Source: Oscillospiraceae bacterium (GTDB lineage: Bacteria > Bacillota > Clostridia > Oscillospirales > Oscillospiraceae). From it: a DNA stretch of 47,446 nt. Every line of letters begins with the position of its first letter. Position 1 is the first letter of the stretch. Positions 21,818 through 31,110 of this stretch are shown piece by piece. Both the position numbers and the translations under genes were made by a program. The notes beneath the pieces were generated by a model. The model saw only the letters and a list, made by a program, of their open reading frames with translations, was not told where the DNA came from and did not search any database. The stretch spans positions 1-47,446 of the forward strand of contig SVLU01000014.1 of assembly GCA_015067795.1 (NCBI GenBank), given 5' to 3'.

Positions 21818-22336
21818 ATGGAAAACGGAGTTCAGGAACTGCTGCAGATGCTCAGTAACATGATCAGCGAGGCAAGAGGCATTCCTCTCAGCGGTGACAA
21901 GTGCATCATTGAAAGAGACAAGGCTCTCGATCTGATCGACGAAATCAAGGCACAGCTTCCAAACGAAATTTCCGAGGCAAAGAGACTTGTTACAGCTCGT
22001 AACGAATTCATCGGTAATGCAAAGCGTGAAGCTGAATCCATCCGCAAGGTTGCAGAAGAAAGAGCCCGCCAGCTTGTCAACGAAGAAGAAATCGTTAAGA
22101 TGGCAAAGGTTGAATCCGCAAATCTCGTAAACAATGCAGAGGCAAAGTCCAATGAACTGAGACGCATTGCCAACGAATACGCTGAGGAAGTTCTCAGACG
22201 TACAGAGGAATCCATTGGCATCGCTCTTAACGAGGTTCGCCAGTCCAGATCCAGATTCGTGGCAGCTTCCCAGCAGCCTGTAAAGGAAACTGTTGAGGAA
22301 ACATCCATCTTTGAAGAGATCGAAGATCTTGACTAA
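21818..22336 (+). CDS. Coiled-coil protein of unknown function (V-ATPase subunit H/DivIVA-like)
   Basis: The product is 172 residues, with AGGAGG upstream. Residues 30-145 are almost entirely Ala/Glu/Lys/Arg-rich helix with heptads (IDEIKAQLPNEISEAKRL, AKREAESIRKVAEERARQL). It ends in an acidic tail, SIFEEIEDLD. Proteins of this kind after coaD are often labelled ATPase or V-type ATPase subunit H, without evidence of such activity. A structural or polar scaffolding role is a guess. A terminator follows. Confidence 0.7.
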   Translation: MENGVQELLQMLSNMISEARGIPLSGDKCIIERDKALDLIDEIKAQLPNEISEAKRLVTARNEFIGNAKREAESIRKVAEERARQLVNEEEIVKMAKVESANLVNNAEAKSNELRRIANEYAEEVLRRTEESIGIALNEVRQSRSRFVAASQQPVKETVEETSIFEEIEDLD

Positions 22337-22353
22337 TTCCAATATGCGTATAT

Positions 22354-22391
22354 AAATTCAGACCTGTTTTATGGCGGGTCTGAATTTTTTT
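22354..22391 (+). terminator. Intrinsic terminator of the uvrC-coaD unit
   Basis: AAATTCAGACC (22354-22364) pairs with GGTCTGAATTT (22377-22387) and is followed by TTTT. Confidence 0.88.
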
Positions 22392-22403
22392 GTATATTTC
22401 TAC

Positions 22404-22433
22404 TTGCTAAATGCACCGAAAATGGTTTATAAT
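22404..22433 (+). promoter_or_regulatory. Promoter of the carD-ispDF unit
   Basis: TTGCTA (22404-22409) and TATAAT (22428-22433) with an 18-base spacer, placed between the preceding terminator and the carD start. Confidence 0.65.
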
Positions 22434-22490
22434 AAATTTGGGAAGATATACATAAAAATGGGCATAGAGTTACAGAGAAAGAGGTGCGGT

Positions 22491-22976
22491 ATGTACATAG
22501 TGGGCGAGAATATAGTTCATCCTCTCCACGGTGCAGGCGTAATTGAAGCCATCGACGAACTGAAAATTCAGGGCGAGACAAAGCTGTTTTATGTACTTCG
22601 CATACCAAAGGGAAGCATGACGGTGAAGATACCCGTTGCAGCCTGTGACGATATCGGTGTTCGCCGTATCGTTGATGCCGAGTATGCGGAGCGGGTCATG
22701 AACAGCTTTAAGGAAATTACCGTTGATATGACCCAGAATTGGAATAAGCGTTACAGGGAGAATCTCTTAAAAATACGCAGTGGTGACCTTATGGAGGTTG
22801 CCGGTGTAATTAAGGGGCTTATGGAGCGTGAAAGGGAAAAGGGTCTCAGCAACGGCGAACGCAAGATGCTTCGTTCCGCGAAGCAGATCCTTATTTCGGA
22901 AATCGTTCTTTCCCAGCAGTCGAGCTATGAGGAAGTTGAGAGAAGGCTCAATGATGCTTTTAATCAGGAGTATTGA
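22491..22976 (+). CDS. CarD-like RNA polymerase-binding regulator
   Basis: The product is 161 residues from the ATG at 22491 (GAGGTG upstream). Earlier in-frame starts fall within the terminator and promoter. The N-terminal CarD/TRCF Tudor-like domain reads VGENIVHPLHGAGVIEAIDE, with KIPV near residue 45. The rest is helical, with ERKMLRSAKQILISE. CarD proteins bind the RNA polymerase beta subunit and stabilise open promoter complexes. It overlaps ispD as TGATG, the common carD-ispD-ispF arrangement. Confidence 0.92.
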   Translation: MYIVGENIVHPLHGAGVIEAIDELKIQGETKLFYVLRIPKGSMTVKIPVAACDDIGVRRIVDAEYAERVMNSFKEITVDMTQNWNKRYRENLLKIRSGDLMEVAGVIKGLMEREREKGLSNGERKMLRSAKQILISEIVLSQQSSYEEVERRLNDAFNQEY

Positions 22977-23707
22977 TGGTGAAATTGTTTAAAAGAAAAC
23001 AAAAGGAAGAGGAAAGAATTTTCTGTACAGCCGTAGTGCCGGCTGCCGGCAGCTCCACGAGAATGGGTGGAATTAATAAGATTTTTGCGGAATTGGATGG
23101 TATCCCTGTGCTTATAAGGACTCTTATGGCTTTGGAGTCCTGCGAGGATATTCGTGAGATCATTGTTGTGACGAGGGATACAGACATTCCGATGGCGGCA
23201 TCGCTGTGCAAGGAATACGGAATTGAAAAGGTTACGAAAATTGTCTGCGGCGGTGCAGTAAGGGCGGAGTCCGTATATAACGGTGTCAGGGAAGCTTCGC
23301 CGGAGGCACGGCTTATTGCTGTCCATGACGGTGCAAGACCTTTTATAACTCCTGCGCTTGTGGGTGGTGTAATTAAGGCTGCCGCCAAATACAATGCGGC
23401 AGCTCCCGGTGTCAGGGTTAAGGACACGGTTAAGGTGGTAAAAAACGGTCGTGTTATCGACACACCAAACAGAGATACCCTTTATGCGATCCAGACTCCC
23501 CAAATATTCGATGCTGACCTGCTTAAAGGGGCACTTACAAATGCCGTGAATAAAGCTCTTCCCATAACCGATGACTGCATGGCGGTTGAAGCTGTGGGTG
23601 CTGAGGTGCGGATCGTTCAGGGGTCTTACGATAATATCAAGATAACAACTCCCGAGGATATTTATACTGGTATGGCGATACTTGCCGCCGGAAAGGAAAA
23701 GGTATGA
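22976..23707 (+). CDS. ispD: 2-C-methyl-D-erythritol 4-phosphate cytidylyltransferase
   Basis: The product is 243 residues from the ATG at 22976, which overlaps the carD stop; AGGAG lies at 22965-22969. The nucleotide site is VVPAAGSSTRMGGINKIFAEL, with HDGARPFI and TDDCMAVEA further on. It forms CDP-ME in the non-mevalonate isoprenoid pathway. The stop overlaps the ispF start. Confidence 0.94.
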   Translation: MVKLFKRKQKEEERIFCTAVVPAAGSSTRMGGINKIFAELDGIPVLIRTLMALESCEDIREIIVVTRDTDIPMAASLCKEYGIEKVTKIVCGGAVRAESVYNGVREASPEARLIAVHDGARPFITPALVGGVIKAAAKYNAAAPGVRVKDTVKVVKNGRVIDTPNRDTLYAIQTPQIFDADLLKGALTNAVNKALPITDDCMAVEAVGAEVRIVQGSYDNIKITTPEDIYTGMAILAAGKEKV

Positions 23708-24183
23708 TGCGAATAGGCCACGGTTACGACGTGCACAGATATAAAGAGGGCAGAAGGTGCATTTTCTGCGGTGTTGAGATACCTGTGGATTTCGGCCCTG
23801 ACGGACACTCCGATGCGGACGTTGCGGTTCATGCACTTATGGATGCACTGCTTGGTGCTGTCGCGTTGGGGGATATCGGCAGACATTTTCCCGATAACGA
23901 CAGCAAGTACAAGAATGCAGACAGCATGAAGCTTCTTGACCATGTTATGGAGCTTGTGGCTGAAAAGGGATATTCTGTCGGAAATGTTGATATTACAGTA
24001 ATTGCCCAGAAGCCACGACTTGCAGCGTATATTCCGGATATGGTGAAAAACCTTGCGGCGTGTTTGAACGTGTCTGAGGACAGAGTAAATGTAAAGGCTA
24101 CCACCGAAGAGAAAATGGGCTTCACAGGCTCCGGTGAGGGTGTTGCGGCTCATGCGGTGGTAGTATTAACGAAAAATGAATGA
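23704..24183 (+). CDS. ispF: 2-C-methyl-D-erythritol 2,4-cyclodiphosphate synthase
   Basis: The product is 159 residues. The metal ligands are in GHGYDVHRY and the nearby His of HSDADVAVHALMDALLGA; the C-terminal TTEEKMGFTG is conserved. It cyclises CDP-ME-2P to MEcPP. ispD and ispF are separate genes with a 4-base overlap, not fused. Downstream is a hairpin that also bears the next gene's ribosome binding site. Confidence 0.96.
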   Translation: MMRIGHGYDVHRYKEGRRCIFCGVEIPVDFGPDGHSDADVAVHALMDALLGAVALGDIGRHFPDNDSKYKNADSMKLLDHVMELVAEKGYSVGNVDITVIAQKPRLAAYIPDMVKNLAACLNVSEDRVNVKATTEEKMGFTGSGEGVAAHAVVVLTKNE

Positions 24184-24264
24184 TGAATAATGAATAATTG
24201 TGGTATCGCTTCGCGATGGATTTAAATTTTTGAGTTTGACAAAAGAGAACGCAAATGCCAAACC

Positions 24265-24324
24265 ATCTCCTCCTGCATATTATGGAACGACGGAAATTCC
24301 ATGATATGGGGAGGAGATTTTTTT
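24265..24324 (+). promoter_or_regulatory. Hairpin with T-run that buries the ribosome binding site of the DUF3343 gene
   Basis: ATCTCCTCC (24265-24273) pairs with GGAGGAGAT (24310-24318). Inside, ATAT (24277-24280) pairs with ATAT (24304-24307), and ATGGAA (24282-24287) with TTCCAT (24297-24302). Seven T residues follow. It has the form of a terminator for ispF, yet the 3' arm is the Shine-Dalgarno GGGGAGGAG of the next gene, whose TTG start lies in the T-run. Confidence 0.7.
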
Positions 24325-24577
24325 GATAAACTATTTACTGATATGCCGCTCGTTGACCTATGCACAGCGGACGGCAAAGGCTCTGGAAAGAGCGGGAATT
24401 GCCGCAATCGTCAACCGAACCCCAAGCGAGATCGCGTCAGAGGGGTGCGGATACTGCGTAAAAATACCTGAGAGACGGCTTAGTGAGACGCTTGTTTTGC
24501 TGAAAAACCATGAATTGTCACCGTCCAGAATATATATGATGTTTTCCGACGGACGCCTTACGGAGGTGCCGGTATGA
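24323..24577 (+). CDS. DUF3343 putative Se/S carrier-like protein
   Basis: The product is 84 residues with a TTG start 7 bases after GGGGAGGAG. The family pattern is visible: LLICRSLTYAQRTAKALERAGI, then GCGYCVKIPERRL with a Cys-x2-Cys, and YMMFSDG. DUF3343 proteins are proposed small selenium or sulfur carriers acting with cysteine desulfurase-like enzymes. The stop overlaps the start of the desulfurase by 4 bases, which supports that partnership. Its translation start is buried in a stable hairpin. Confidence 0.8.
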   Translation: MINYLLICRSLTYAQRTAKALERAGIAAIVNRTPSEIASEGCGYCVKIPERRLSETLVLLKNHELSPSRIYMMFSDGRLTEVPV

Positions 24578-25701
24578 TATATCTTGACAATGCCGCAACC
24601 ACTCTGATAAAGCCAAAGGAGGTTGGCATTGCAATGACCCGGGCATTGTCAGTAATGTCAAGCCCCGGCAGGGGCGGTCATCCCTATGCGATGGCCGCCG
24701 CCGAATGTGCCTTCAAATGCCGTGAAAAGGCTGCGGAGATGTTCAATATCCCAAATCCCGAACACGTTGTTTTCACCTTTAACGCCACTCACGGTCTGAA
24801 TATTGCCATAAGAAGCCTTGTGAAGAAGGGTGACAGAGTTCTTGTCAGCGGATATGAGCATAATTCCGTGATCCGACCGCTGAAGCTTATCGGTGCTGAT
24901 GTTCAGGTGTGCCGCTCTGAGCCCTTTGAGCCAGAGAGTGCTATGCTTGCCTTTGAGCAGAGATTGTCCCGGGATGTTGCCTGCGTGATCGTAAACCATG
25001 TGTCCAATGTTTTCGGATATGTACTGCCTGTTGAGAGAATAGGCAAACTGTGCAGAGAGTATGGTGTGCCGCTTATTGTGGATGCTTCGCAATCGGCAGG
25101 CTCGGTCAATGTGGATTTTGCTGAGACAGGTGCTGAGTTTATTGCAATGCCGGGACACAAGGGACTCTATGGCCCTCAGGGAACAGGACTGCTTTTGTGC
25201 GGAGAAAAGGCAAAGACACTACTTGCGGGAGGTACGGGAAGCAGCTCTGCTTCGTGGGAAATGCCCGACTATCTGCCTGATATGCTGGAGGCAGGCACGC
25301 ACAATATGCCCGGGATAGCTGGTCTTTCCGCAGGACTTGACTATATCCGCAGAGTGGGCAGAGAGAAGATACTGGCACATGAACGGGAGCTTGTTTCGCT
25401 TACTGCAAAAGGGATGGCACAAATTAAAAACGTGACCGCATATGCTTCACCCTACGGCTATTCTCAGGCCGGTGTTATTGCATTCAACCTGAAGGATAAA
25501 TCCTCAGAGTGGGTGGGGCAGGAGCTTGTCAAACGCGGAATAGCGGTGAGAGCGGGACTTCATTGCTCACCTGAAGCCCACAAAACGGCGGGTACATTTG
25601 AAACAGGTGCTGTAAGAGCAAGCTTTTCAGCCTTCAGCCGCAAAAGAGATGTTTTTAAATTGTTGAATGAAGTCGAATATTTAGCTTCACTTAATAAATA
25701 A
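24574..25701 (+). CDS. Cysteine desulfurase family protein (class V aminotransferase)
   Basis: The product is 375 residues. The start is IYLDNAATTLIKPKEV. The PLP Lys is Lys196 in MPGHKGLYGPQGTG, and the persulfide Cys is Cys331 in AGLHCSPEAHKT. It closes with VRASFSAFS. It releases sulfur (or selenium from selenocysteine) from cysteine. The DUF3343 neighbour and the absence of an iscU partner suggest a Se/S mobilisation role rather than Fe-S assembly. Confidence 0.9.
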   Translation: MIYLDNAATTLIKPKEVGIAMTRALSVMSSPGRGGHPYAMAAAECAFKCREKAAEMFNIPNPEHVVFTFNATHGLNIAIRSLVKKGDRVLVSGYEHNSVIRPLKLIGADVQVCRSEPFEPESAMLAFEQRLSRDVACVIVNHVSNVFGYVLPVERIGKLCREYGVPLIVDASQSAGSVNVDFAETGAEFIAMPGHKGLYGPQGTGLLLCGEKAKTLLAGGTGSSSASWEMPDYLPDMLEAGTHNMPGIAGLSAGLDYIRRVGREKILAHERELVSLTAKGMAQIKNVTAYASPYGYSQAGVIAFNLKDKSSEWVGQELVKRGIAVRAGLHCSPEAHKTAGTFETGAVRASFSAFSRKRDVFKLLNEVEYLASLNK

Positions 25702-25715
25702 TTTACATTATCTTG

Positions 25716-25744
25716 TTGCCAAAGAAGGAGTTTTATATTATAAT
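25716..25744 (+). promoter_or_regulatory. Sigma-A promoter of the cdaA-rsgA unit
   Basis: TTGCCA (25716-25721) and TATAAT (25739-25744) with a 17-base spacer, about 70 bases before cdaA. I see no other clear promoter until after rsgA. Confidence 0.7.
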
Positions 25745-25813
25745 TCTAATGAGTAATTGTTTATGCTGGAAAACTGTGTGAACAAATAATATTGCGGAAA
25801 AGAGGGATGGCTG

Positions 25814-26698
25814 ATGTCCTTTGGTCAGATGATGACATGGATATGGAATTTTATTGGCACGATAAGAGTCACGGATATTATTGACATTGCCATCATTGCA
25901 TATATCATTTACCGTTTGATAACCTTTGTCAGAAGAACAAACTCCGCAAATGTTATCAAGGGCATAGCTCTTTTGGTAGCCATAATGTGGATATCACAGC
26001 TCCTGCATTTGAATGTTATCAGCTATCTCCTGGGCAACACCTTTGAGCTTGGTATTCTTGCTCTTGTGGTTCTGTTCCAGCCTGAGTTGAGGCGATTTTT
26101 GGAACAGGTGGGCAGCAGTAATTTCAAGCTCCTTGGCAGGACGGAAAACCAAAAAGCCATCGAAACTGCAATTACACAGACTGTTCTTGCGTGTCAGGAT
26201 ATGTCCCGCAGTAAAACAGGCGCACTGCTTGTATTTGAGCGGGACATGAAGCTTGACACTTACATCAACACAGGTGCTATCATAAATGCACAGCCATCTG
26301 TTGAGCTTCTTAAGAATATCTTTTATCCAAAGACCCCCCTCCATGACGGTGCGGTAATAATCAGAGAGGGCAGAATTGCCGGTGCGGCTTGTATGCTTCC
26401 TCTTTCAACGAACAATAATCTCAGCCGTGAGCTGGGTATGCGCCACAGAGCCGGTATCGGAATAAGTGAACGCTCCGATGCGGTTGTTGTGGTGGTATCA
26501 GAGGAGACAGGTTCAATTTCAGTTGCTGTTGAGGGTATTCTGAAACGTCATCTGAACAGTGAGACGTTTGAAACTCTTCTCCGTAAGGAGCTTATGCCGG
26601 TTGAGGAAGAAAAGCAGTCCTGGAGCATGAAAATTCGTTCACAGGTGATTAAGAATGAAAAAAACGACAGGAAAGAAAAGAATAAAAAAGAAGTTTAG
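25814..26698 (+). CDS. cdaA: Diadenylate cyclase CdaA
   Basis: The product is 294 residues. Three N-terminal membrane helices (residues about 20-95) are followed by the DisA_N domain, with the catalytic DGA at 178-180 (PLHDGAVII) and RHR at 210-212 (GMRHRAGIG). It makes the essential second messenger c-di-AMP from two ATP. It overlaps cdaR by 44 bases. The usual third partner, glmM, is not seen downstream in the window. Confidence 0.96.
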   Translation: MSFGQMMTWIWNFIGTIRVTDIIDIAIIAYIIYRLITFVRRTNSANVIKGIALLVAIMWISQLLHLNVISYLLGNTFELGILALVVLFQPELRRFLEQVGSSNFKLLGRTENQKAIETAITQTVLACQDMSRSKTGALLVFERDMKLDTYINTGAIINAQPSVELLKNIFYPKTPLHDGAVIIREGRIAGAACMLPLSTNNNLSRELGMRHRAGIGISERSDAVVVVVSEETGSISVAVEGILKRHLNSETFETLLRKELMPVEEEKQSWSMKIRSQVIKNEKNDRKEKNKKEV

Positions 26699-27950
26699 CT
26701 TCACAAATGCTTTCGAGGAAAGATGGTTTCGTATTACATTTTCCATCGTTATGGCGATAATGCTGTGGACCTATGTGGCGTATTCGGAAAACCCCGATAT
26801 TTCATCCTCGGTATACAACATCCCTGTGGAATTTGTCGGTCAGGAATCCCTGACGGAATCAAACCTGGTTCTCACAAATGCCAGCAGCAATCAGGTGGAT
26901 ATTGAATTTACAGGTAAGCGGAATATCGTCACAAAGCTTGACGATTCCAACATGAGTCTTACGGTAGACCTTGGGGAAATCACAAGGTCAGGCGGCGGGG
27001 CAGGTTCATATCAGCTTGAGTATGCGATCAATTACCCCGATGATGTAAGTGAAAATGATCTTGTTATCAGAGATGCCTCGGAGGACTATATCACCGTTAC
27101 GGTGAAGAAGCTGGTTGAAAAGACTGTTGAGGTCAGAGGTATTAATGACTGCAGCACGGCAGAAGGCTATCAGAGTGAACCTATGGAATTTGAGCCTGAG
27201 ACCATTGTGGTATCCGGTCCTGAGGATGATGTAAACAGGGTTGAATATGCACAGGTAACTCTCAGCAGATACAATGTTTCAAAGACCGTTCAGGAGGATG
27301 TTCCTGTAATTCTCGTTGACAGGAACGGTGCGGTTGTTCCTATGGACAACCTGACTCTCAGTCAGTCCTCGGTTTATGTAACACTTCCAATTGTCATGGT
27401 TAAGGAGGTTACCCTGACAGTAAACTTCGTATACGGTAACTCTGCAACAGAGGCCAATGTTTCCTATGAGGTATTCCCGTCTGTTATCACCATTTCCGGT
27501 GATGCGGAGGCTCTGGAGGAGATCAATTCCATTAATCTCGGAACAATAGACCTTTGCTCCTTTACCACTTCCACATCAGAGACCCTGCCGATAGCGGTTC
27601 CGAATGATGTAGACAATCTCTCCGGTGCAACCTCTGCGGTGGTTGAGGTGGAAATCCTTAATCAGAGTACCGCTCGAATTTCTGCAAACAATATCCAGTA
27701 CAGAAACAATACTGACGGATTTAGCGTTGAAATAATCACTCAGTCCCTTGATATTCTCCTTCGCGGTTCCGAGGAATCCCTGAACAGCATTACAAGCGAT
27801 AATATCAGAATAATTGCGGACCTTGCTGAGCTTGGTACCGCAACCGGTACAATGTCCGTTTCTGCAACAGTTTATGTTGACGGTTACAGCGATGTTGATG
27901 CCATCGGAGAGTATAAGATTTCCGTATCCGTAACCGAGGGTCGTCAGTAA
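26655..27950 (+). CDS. cdaR: CdaA regulator CdaR (YbbR domain protein)
   Basis: The product is 431 residues. A short basic N-terminus and one membrane helix (WFRITFSIVMAIMLWTYVAY) are followed by four extracytoplasmic YbbR-type beta repeats, such as TVDLGEI...YQLEYAINYP and VVSGPEDDVNRVEYAQVTL. CdaR modulates CdaA at the membrane. Its stop and the next ATG overlap by one base. Confidence 0.93.
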   Translation: MKKTTGKKRIKKKFSFTNAFEERWFRITFSIVMAIMLWTYVAYSENPDISSSVYNIPVEFVGQESLTESNLVLTNASSNQVDIEFTGKRNIVTKLDDSNMSLTVDLGEITRSGGGAGSYQLEYAINYPDDVSENDLVIRDASEDYITVTVKKLVEKTVEVRGINDCSTAEGYQSEPMEFEPETIVVSGPEDDVNRVEYAQVTLSRYNVSKTVQEDVPVILVDRNGAVVPMDNLTLSQSSVYVTLPIVMVKEVTLTVNFVYGNSATEANVSYEVFPSVITISGDAEALEEINSINLGTIDLCSFTTSTSETLPIAVPNDVDNLSGATSAVVEVEILNQSTARISANNIQYRNNTDGFSVEIITQSLDILLRGSEESLNSITSDNIRIIADLAELGTATGTMSVSATVYVDGYSDVDAIGEYKISVSVTEGRQ

Positions 27951-28822
27951 TGTTTGGATATATCAGACCCCTGAAGCCGGAACTCAAGGTCAAGGACTTT
28001 GAAAGGTTCAAAGCCTGTTATTGCGGTTTATGCCACAGCTTAGGGAAGGAATACGGTTTTTCTGCCAGATTTATTCTGAACTTCGACTTTACCTTTATGG
28101 CGATGCTTCTCTGGGGTGCGGAAGCTCCGGTGTGCTATACGGCGAAACGCTGTCCCATGAGTCCATTTAAGAAGAAATGCGTCTGCTGTCATTCCGACAG
28201 CCTAAGCGTTTCAGCAGGGTACAGTCTTATTCTGACCTGGTGGAAGCTTAGGGACACCGTAAATGACGATACGTTTTTCAAGGCACTTTTGGCACGGCTC
28301 GGTATGCTTTTCCTGAGAAGAGCGTACAAAAAAGCCGTTAAGCGTTATCCTGAGTTCGATGAAACAGTCAGGGACAGACTGAAGGCATTGAGCGTTTTTG
28401 AAAAGGAAAACTGCCCCTCCATAGACATGGTTTCCGACTGCTTTGCGGAGCTTTTGGCGGCAGCCGCCAAGGGTGCCGAGGGGAGTATGGAGCGGATATA
28501 CCGTGAGGTCTTTTACCACATGGGCAGATGGATCTATATAATTGATGCCGTAAACGATGTGGAAGAGGATATTAAGCATAAAAGCTACAATCCTGTTCTG
28601 ACCCGTTACGGAGTGTCGGACAAGCTCAGTGATGAACAGGCGGAAGAACTGAAAATCACTCTTGCCCATTCGTTGAATTTCATCATATCGGCCTATGGGC
28701 TTTTACCGAAAAACCCATGGTCTGATATAATCGAGAATATAATATATTTGGGAATGCCGTACGTTTCAGATGCCGTATTCAGCGGTACGTTCAGGAATGT
28801 AAGAGACGGTTTGCCAAGATAG
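27950..28822 (+). CDS. DUF5685 family protein
   Basis: The product is 290 residues. It begins MFGYIRPLKPELKVKDFE and has a cysteine-rich N-terminal part, CYCGLCHSLGKEYG followed by CYTAKRCP and CVCCHSD. Later comes the helix motif GRWIYIIDAVNDVEEDIKHKSYNP. These are features of DUF5685, a Clostridia family without known function. The DAxxDxxxD-like pattern recalls metal-binding helical enzymes such as prenyl synthases, but I do not claim that activity. It is followed by a DnaJ-like gene, its usual companion. Confidence 0.8.
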   Translation: MFGYIRPLKPELKVKDFERFKACYCGLCHSLGKEYGFSARFILNFDFTFMAMLLWGAEAPVCYTAKRCPMSPFKKKCVCCHSDSLSVSAGYSLILTWWKLRDTVNDDTFFKALLARLGMLFLRRAYKKAVKRYPEFDETVRDRLKALSVFEKENCPSIDMVSDCFAELLAAAAKGAEGSMERIYREVFYHMGRWIYIIDAVNDVEEDIKHKSYNPVLTRYGVSDKLSDEQAEELKITLAHSLNFIISAYGLLPKNPWSDIIENIIYLGMPYVSDAVFSGTFRNVRDGLPR

Positions 28823-28831
28823 GAGCAGCAG

Positions 28832-29419
28832 ATGAATGATCCTTATAAGGTTTTGGGCGTGTCTCCCAATGCCTCTCAGGAAGAAGTGAAAAAGGCGTAC
28901 AGGGAACTGGCACGTAAGTACCACCCAGATAATTACCACAATAATCCTCTTGCCGACCTTGCTCAGGAGAAGATGAAGGAAATAAACGAAGCCTATGATA
29001 CGATCATGAAGGGCGGAGCATCTTCAAACAGCGGTTACGGCAGCTATAACCAAAGCAGCTCTGGTCAGAATAGCTACGGGGGAAGCGGTGAGTTTGCCGC
29101 TGTCCGTGCGGCCATCAATGCAGGTAATTTAGCTTATGCAGAGCAGCTTCTCAACAGCTCAGGCAACAGAAATGCCGAATGGAATTTCCTTATGGGCAGC
29201 TTATATTACCGCAAGGGCTGGCTGGATGAAGCAAGGAGTTATTACCAGAGAGCGGTTAATATGGATCCTTACAACAATGAATACCGCCAGGCGATGAATT
29301 ATATGACAAACTACGGACAGGCATACCGACCAACAGGCTACCGTCAGGCACAGGGCGTTGACGCTTGTGATATTTGTACGGCCCTTATGTGTGCCAATAT
29401 GTGCTGCAACTGCCGATGA
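28832..29419 (+). CDS. J-domain protein with TPR-like region and Cys-rich tail
   Basis: The product is 195 residues. Residues 1-65 are a complete J domain with the HPD motif ([12 protein letters not shown]), able to stimulate a DnaK ATPase. A Ser/Gly/Asn-rich linker follows, then a TPR-like helix pair ([38 protein letters not shown]). It ends in a tail with five cysteines ([17 protein letters not shown]), a possible metal site. It is co-translated with the next gene (ATGA overlap). It is probably a specialised co-chaperone for DUF5685 or a membrane client. Confidence 0.85.
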   Translation: MNDPYKVLGVSPNASQEEVKKAYRELARKYHPDNYHNNPLADLAQEKMKEINEAYDTIMKGGASSNSGYGSYNQSSSGQNSYGGSGEFAAVRAAINAGNLAYAEQLLNSSGNRNAEWNFLMGSLYYRKGWLDEARSYYQRAVNMDPYNNEYRQAMNYMTNYGQAYRPTGYRQAQGVDACDICTALMCANMCCNCR

Positions 29420-29931
29420 ATAAAAAGACCCGAGTTATCACCACCTCCGCACTATTTATAGGTCTGAATATGGTATTTCTGTACCTGTCCTCCGTTTTTC
29501 CAACAATGCAGCTTTGTTTTGTTGGTGTTACTTCTCTCTTTATTGCGGCACAGGTAATAGAAAACGGCATTAAGGGCGGACTATATGTTTTTGCCGGAAG
29601 CTGTATTTTAGGGTTCATTATCGTACCAGATAAGACCTCGATGATTTTATTTGCTCTGTTTTTTGGTTATTATCCTATGGTCAAGAGCATTGCCGAAAGA
29701 TATAACAAAGCCATCGCAAGATGGGCGGTTAAGCTTGCGGTCATGACCGCGGCAATGGCTGTAATCCTTGTTTTCTTCGGTGAGCTGATATTTGACCTCT
29801 CTCAGTTTAAATATGGCGTTTGGGTATTTGCGGCTGTCTTTGAGCTTGCGTTTATCCTGTTTGATATTGGTATGAGTCGTCTTATAGACTTCTACATGAT
29901 GCGAATTCACAGAAAGGGAAATAAAACATGA
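29416..29931 (+). CDS. Small multi-pass membrane protein of unknown function
   Basis: The product is 171 residues from the ATG overlapping the J-protein stop. There are about five hydrophobic helices: [67 protein letters not shown] and [19 protein letters not shown]. It ends with basic residues. The layout resembles small S-component-like proteins but lacks recognisable motifs. The overlap with yicC places it firmly in the operon. Confidence 0.7.
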   Translation: MNKKTRVITTSALFIGLNMVFLYLSSVFPTMQLCFVGVTSLFIAAQVIENGIKGGLYVFAGSCILGFIIVPDKTSMILFALFFGYYPMVKSIAERYNKAIARWAVKLAVMTAAMAVILVFFGELIFDLSQFKYGVWVFAAVFELAFILFDIGMSRLIDFYMMRIHRKGNKT

Positions 29932-30806
29932 TTAAAAGTATGACCGGCTACGGCAATGCCGAGGGCGTTTCCGGCAAGCTGGAGATCTCCATCGAACTTC
30001 GTTCGGTAAATAACAGATTTCTTGACTGTAATATCAGAATTCCAAGAGTTTATACCGCCGTTGAGGACGGTATGAAGGCTATGGTACAGAAGTACATATC
30101 CCGCGGCAAGGTGGACGTATATGTAACTATCGACGCCACTAAAAGCGATGACGTATCCATCAGCGTAAATGAGCCTCTTGCAGAGGCTTATATGGCAGCT
30201 CTCAATAAGCTGAGTGAAAAGTTCTCCTTTGCGAATGATGTTACAGCACTTGCTTTGGCAAGATTTCCTGATATTCTCAAGGTTGAAAAGCTGGAAGCTG
30301 ATGCTGATACCTTAGGTGACGACATCTGCGGTATTCTTGAAAATGCACTCAAGGGATTTAACGAGATGCGTGTTCGTGAGGGTGAAAAGCTCTATAACGA
30401 CATCAGCTCCCACGGTGATGAAATTCTTCGTCTTACCGACCTTGCTGAAAAGCGTTCTGCTGTTACAGTGCCTGAGTACAGAGAAAAGCTGTACGGCCGT
30501 CTGATGGAGGTCCTCAACAATAAGGACATAGATGAAAGCAGAATTCTCCTCGAAGCTGCGATCTTTGCCGATAAGGTTGCTATCAACGAGGAGGTTGTAA
30601 GATTAAGAAGCCACGTTTCACAGCTTAAGCATCTTCTGGACAAGGGTGAGCCTGTTGGCAGAAAGCTGGACTTCATCGTTCAGGAAATGAACAGAGAGGC
30701 AAACACCATCGGCTCCAAGGGTAACGACGGTGAAATGGCAAAGATCGTTATTGACCTGAAGGCTGAGATCGAAAAGATCAGAGAACAGGTTCAGAACGTG
30801 GAATAA
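29928..30806 (+). CDS. yicC: YicC/YloC family endoribonuclease
   Basis: The product is 292 residues. The N-terminus [13 protein letters not shown] and [16 protein letters not shown], and the C-terminal [15 protein letters not shown] with [15 protein letters not shown], are diagnostic. YicC-type proteins are RNA-degrading enzymes that act on small RNAs and mRNA. It heads the widely conserved yloC-remA-gmk-rpoZ order. Confidence 0.94.
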   Translation: MIKSMTGYGNAEGVSGKLEISIELRSVNNRFLDCNIRIPRVYTAVEDGMKAMVQKYISRGKVDVYVTIDATKSDDVSISVNEPLAEAYMAALNKLSEKFSFANDVTALALARFPDILKVEKLEADADTLGDDICGILENALKGFNEMRVREGEKLYNDISSHGDEILRLTDLAEKRSAVTVPEYREKLYGRLMEVLNNKDIDESRILLEAAIFADKVAINEEVVRLRSHVSQLKHLLDKGEPVGRKLDFIVQEMNREANTIGSKGNDGEMAKIVIDLKAEIEKIREQVQNVE

Positions 30807-30837
30807 GAGATTTTCCACGGAAAGGAATGTCACGGAT

Positions 30838-31110
30838 ATGAAGCTAATTAATATTGGTTTCGGAAACATGGTTTCCGCAAGCAGATTGGTGGCGGTGGTA
30901 AGTCCTGAGTCCGCACCGATAAAGCGTATCATCACAGACGCAAGAGAAAACGGTCAGCTTGTGGATGCCACCTACGGCAGACGCACAAGAGCCGTTATTA
31001 TAACTGACAGCGGTCATATTATTCTTTCGGCTGTCCAGCCTGAAACAGTTGCAGGCAGATTAAGCGACAAGCCTGAAAAGGACCTGGTACAGGAGGAAGA
31101 GGATGAGTAA
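30838..31110 (+). CDS. remA: RemA/DUF370 family DNA-binding regulator
   Basis: The product is 90 residues. [41 protein letters not shown] and [23 protein letters not shown] match RemA, an oligomeric DNA-binding activator of matrix genes in Bacillus. The acidic C-terminal extension ([11 protein letters not shown]) is longer than usual. It overlaps gmk by 8 bases. Confidence 0.93.
   Translation: MKLINIGFGNMVSASRLVAVVSPESAPIKRIITDARENGQLVDATYGRRTRAVIITDSGHIILSAVQPETVAGRLSDKPEKDLVQEEEDE

Noticed and set aside
29416-29931. Assigning the small membrane protein to ECF S components
   Set aside because: Helix number is similar but no family motif or riboswitch supports it.
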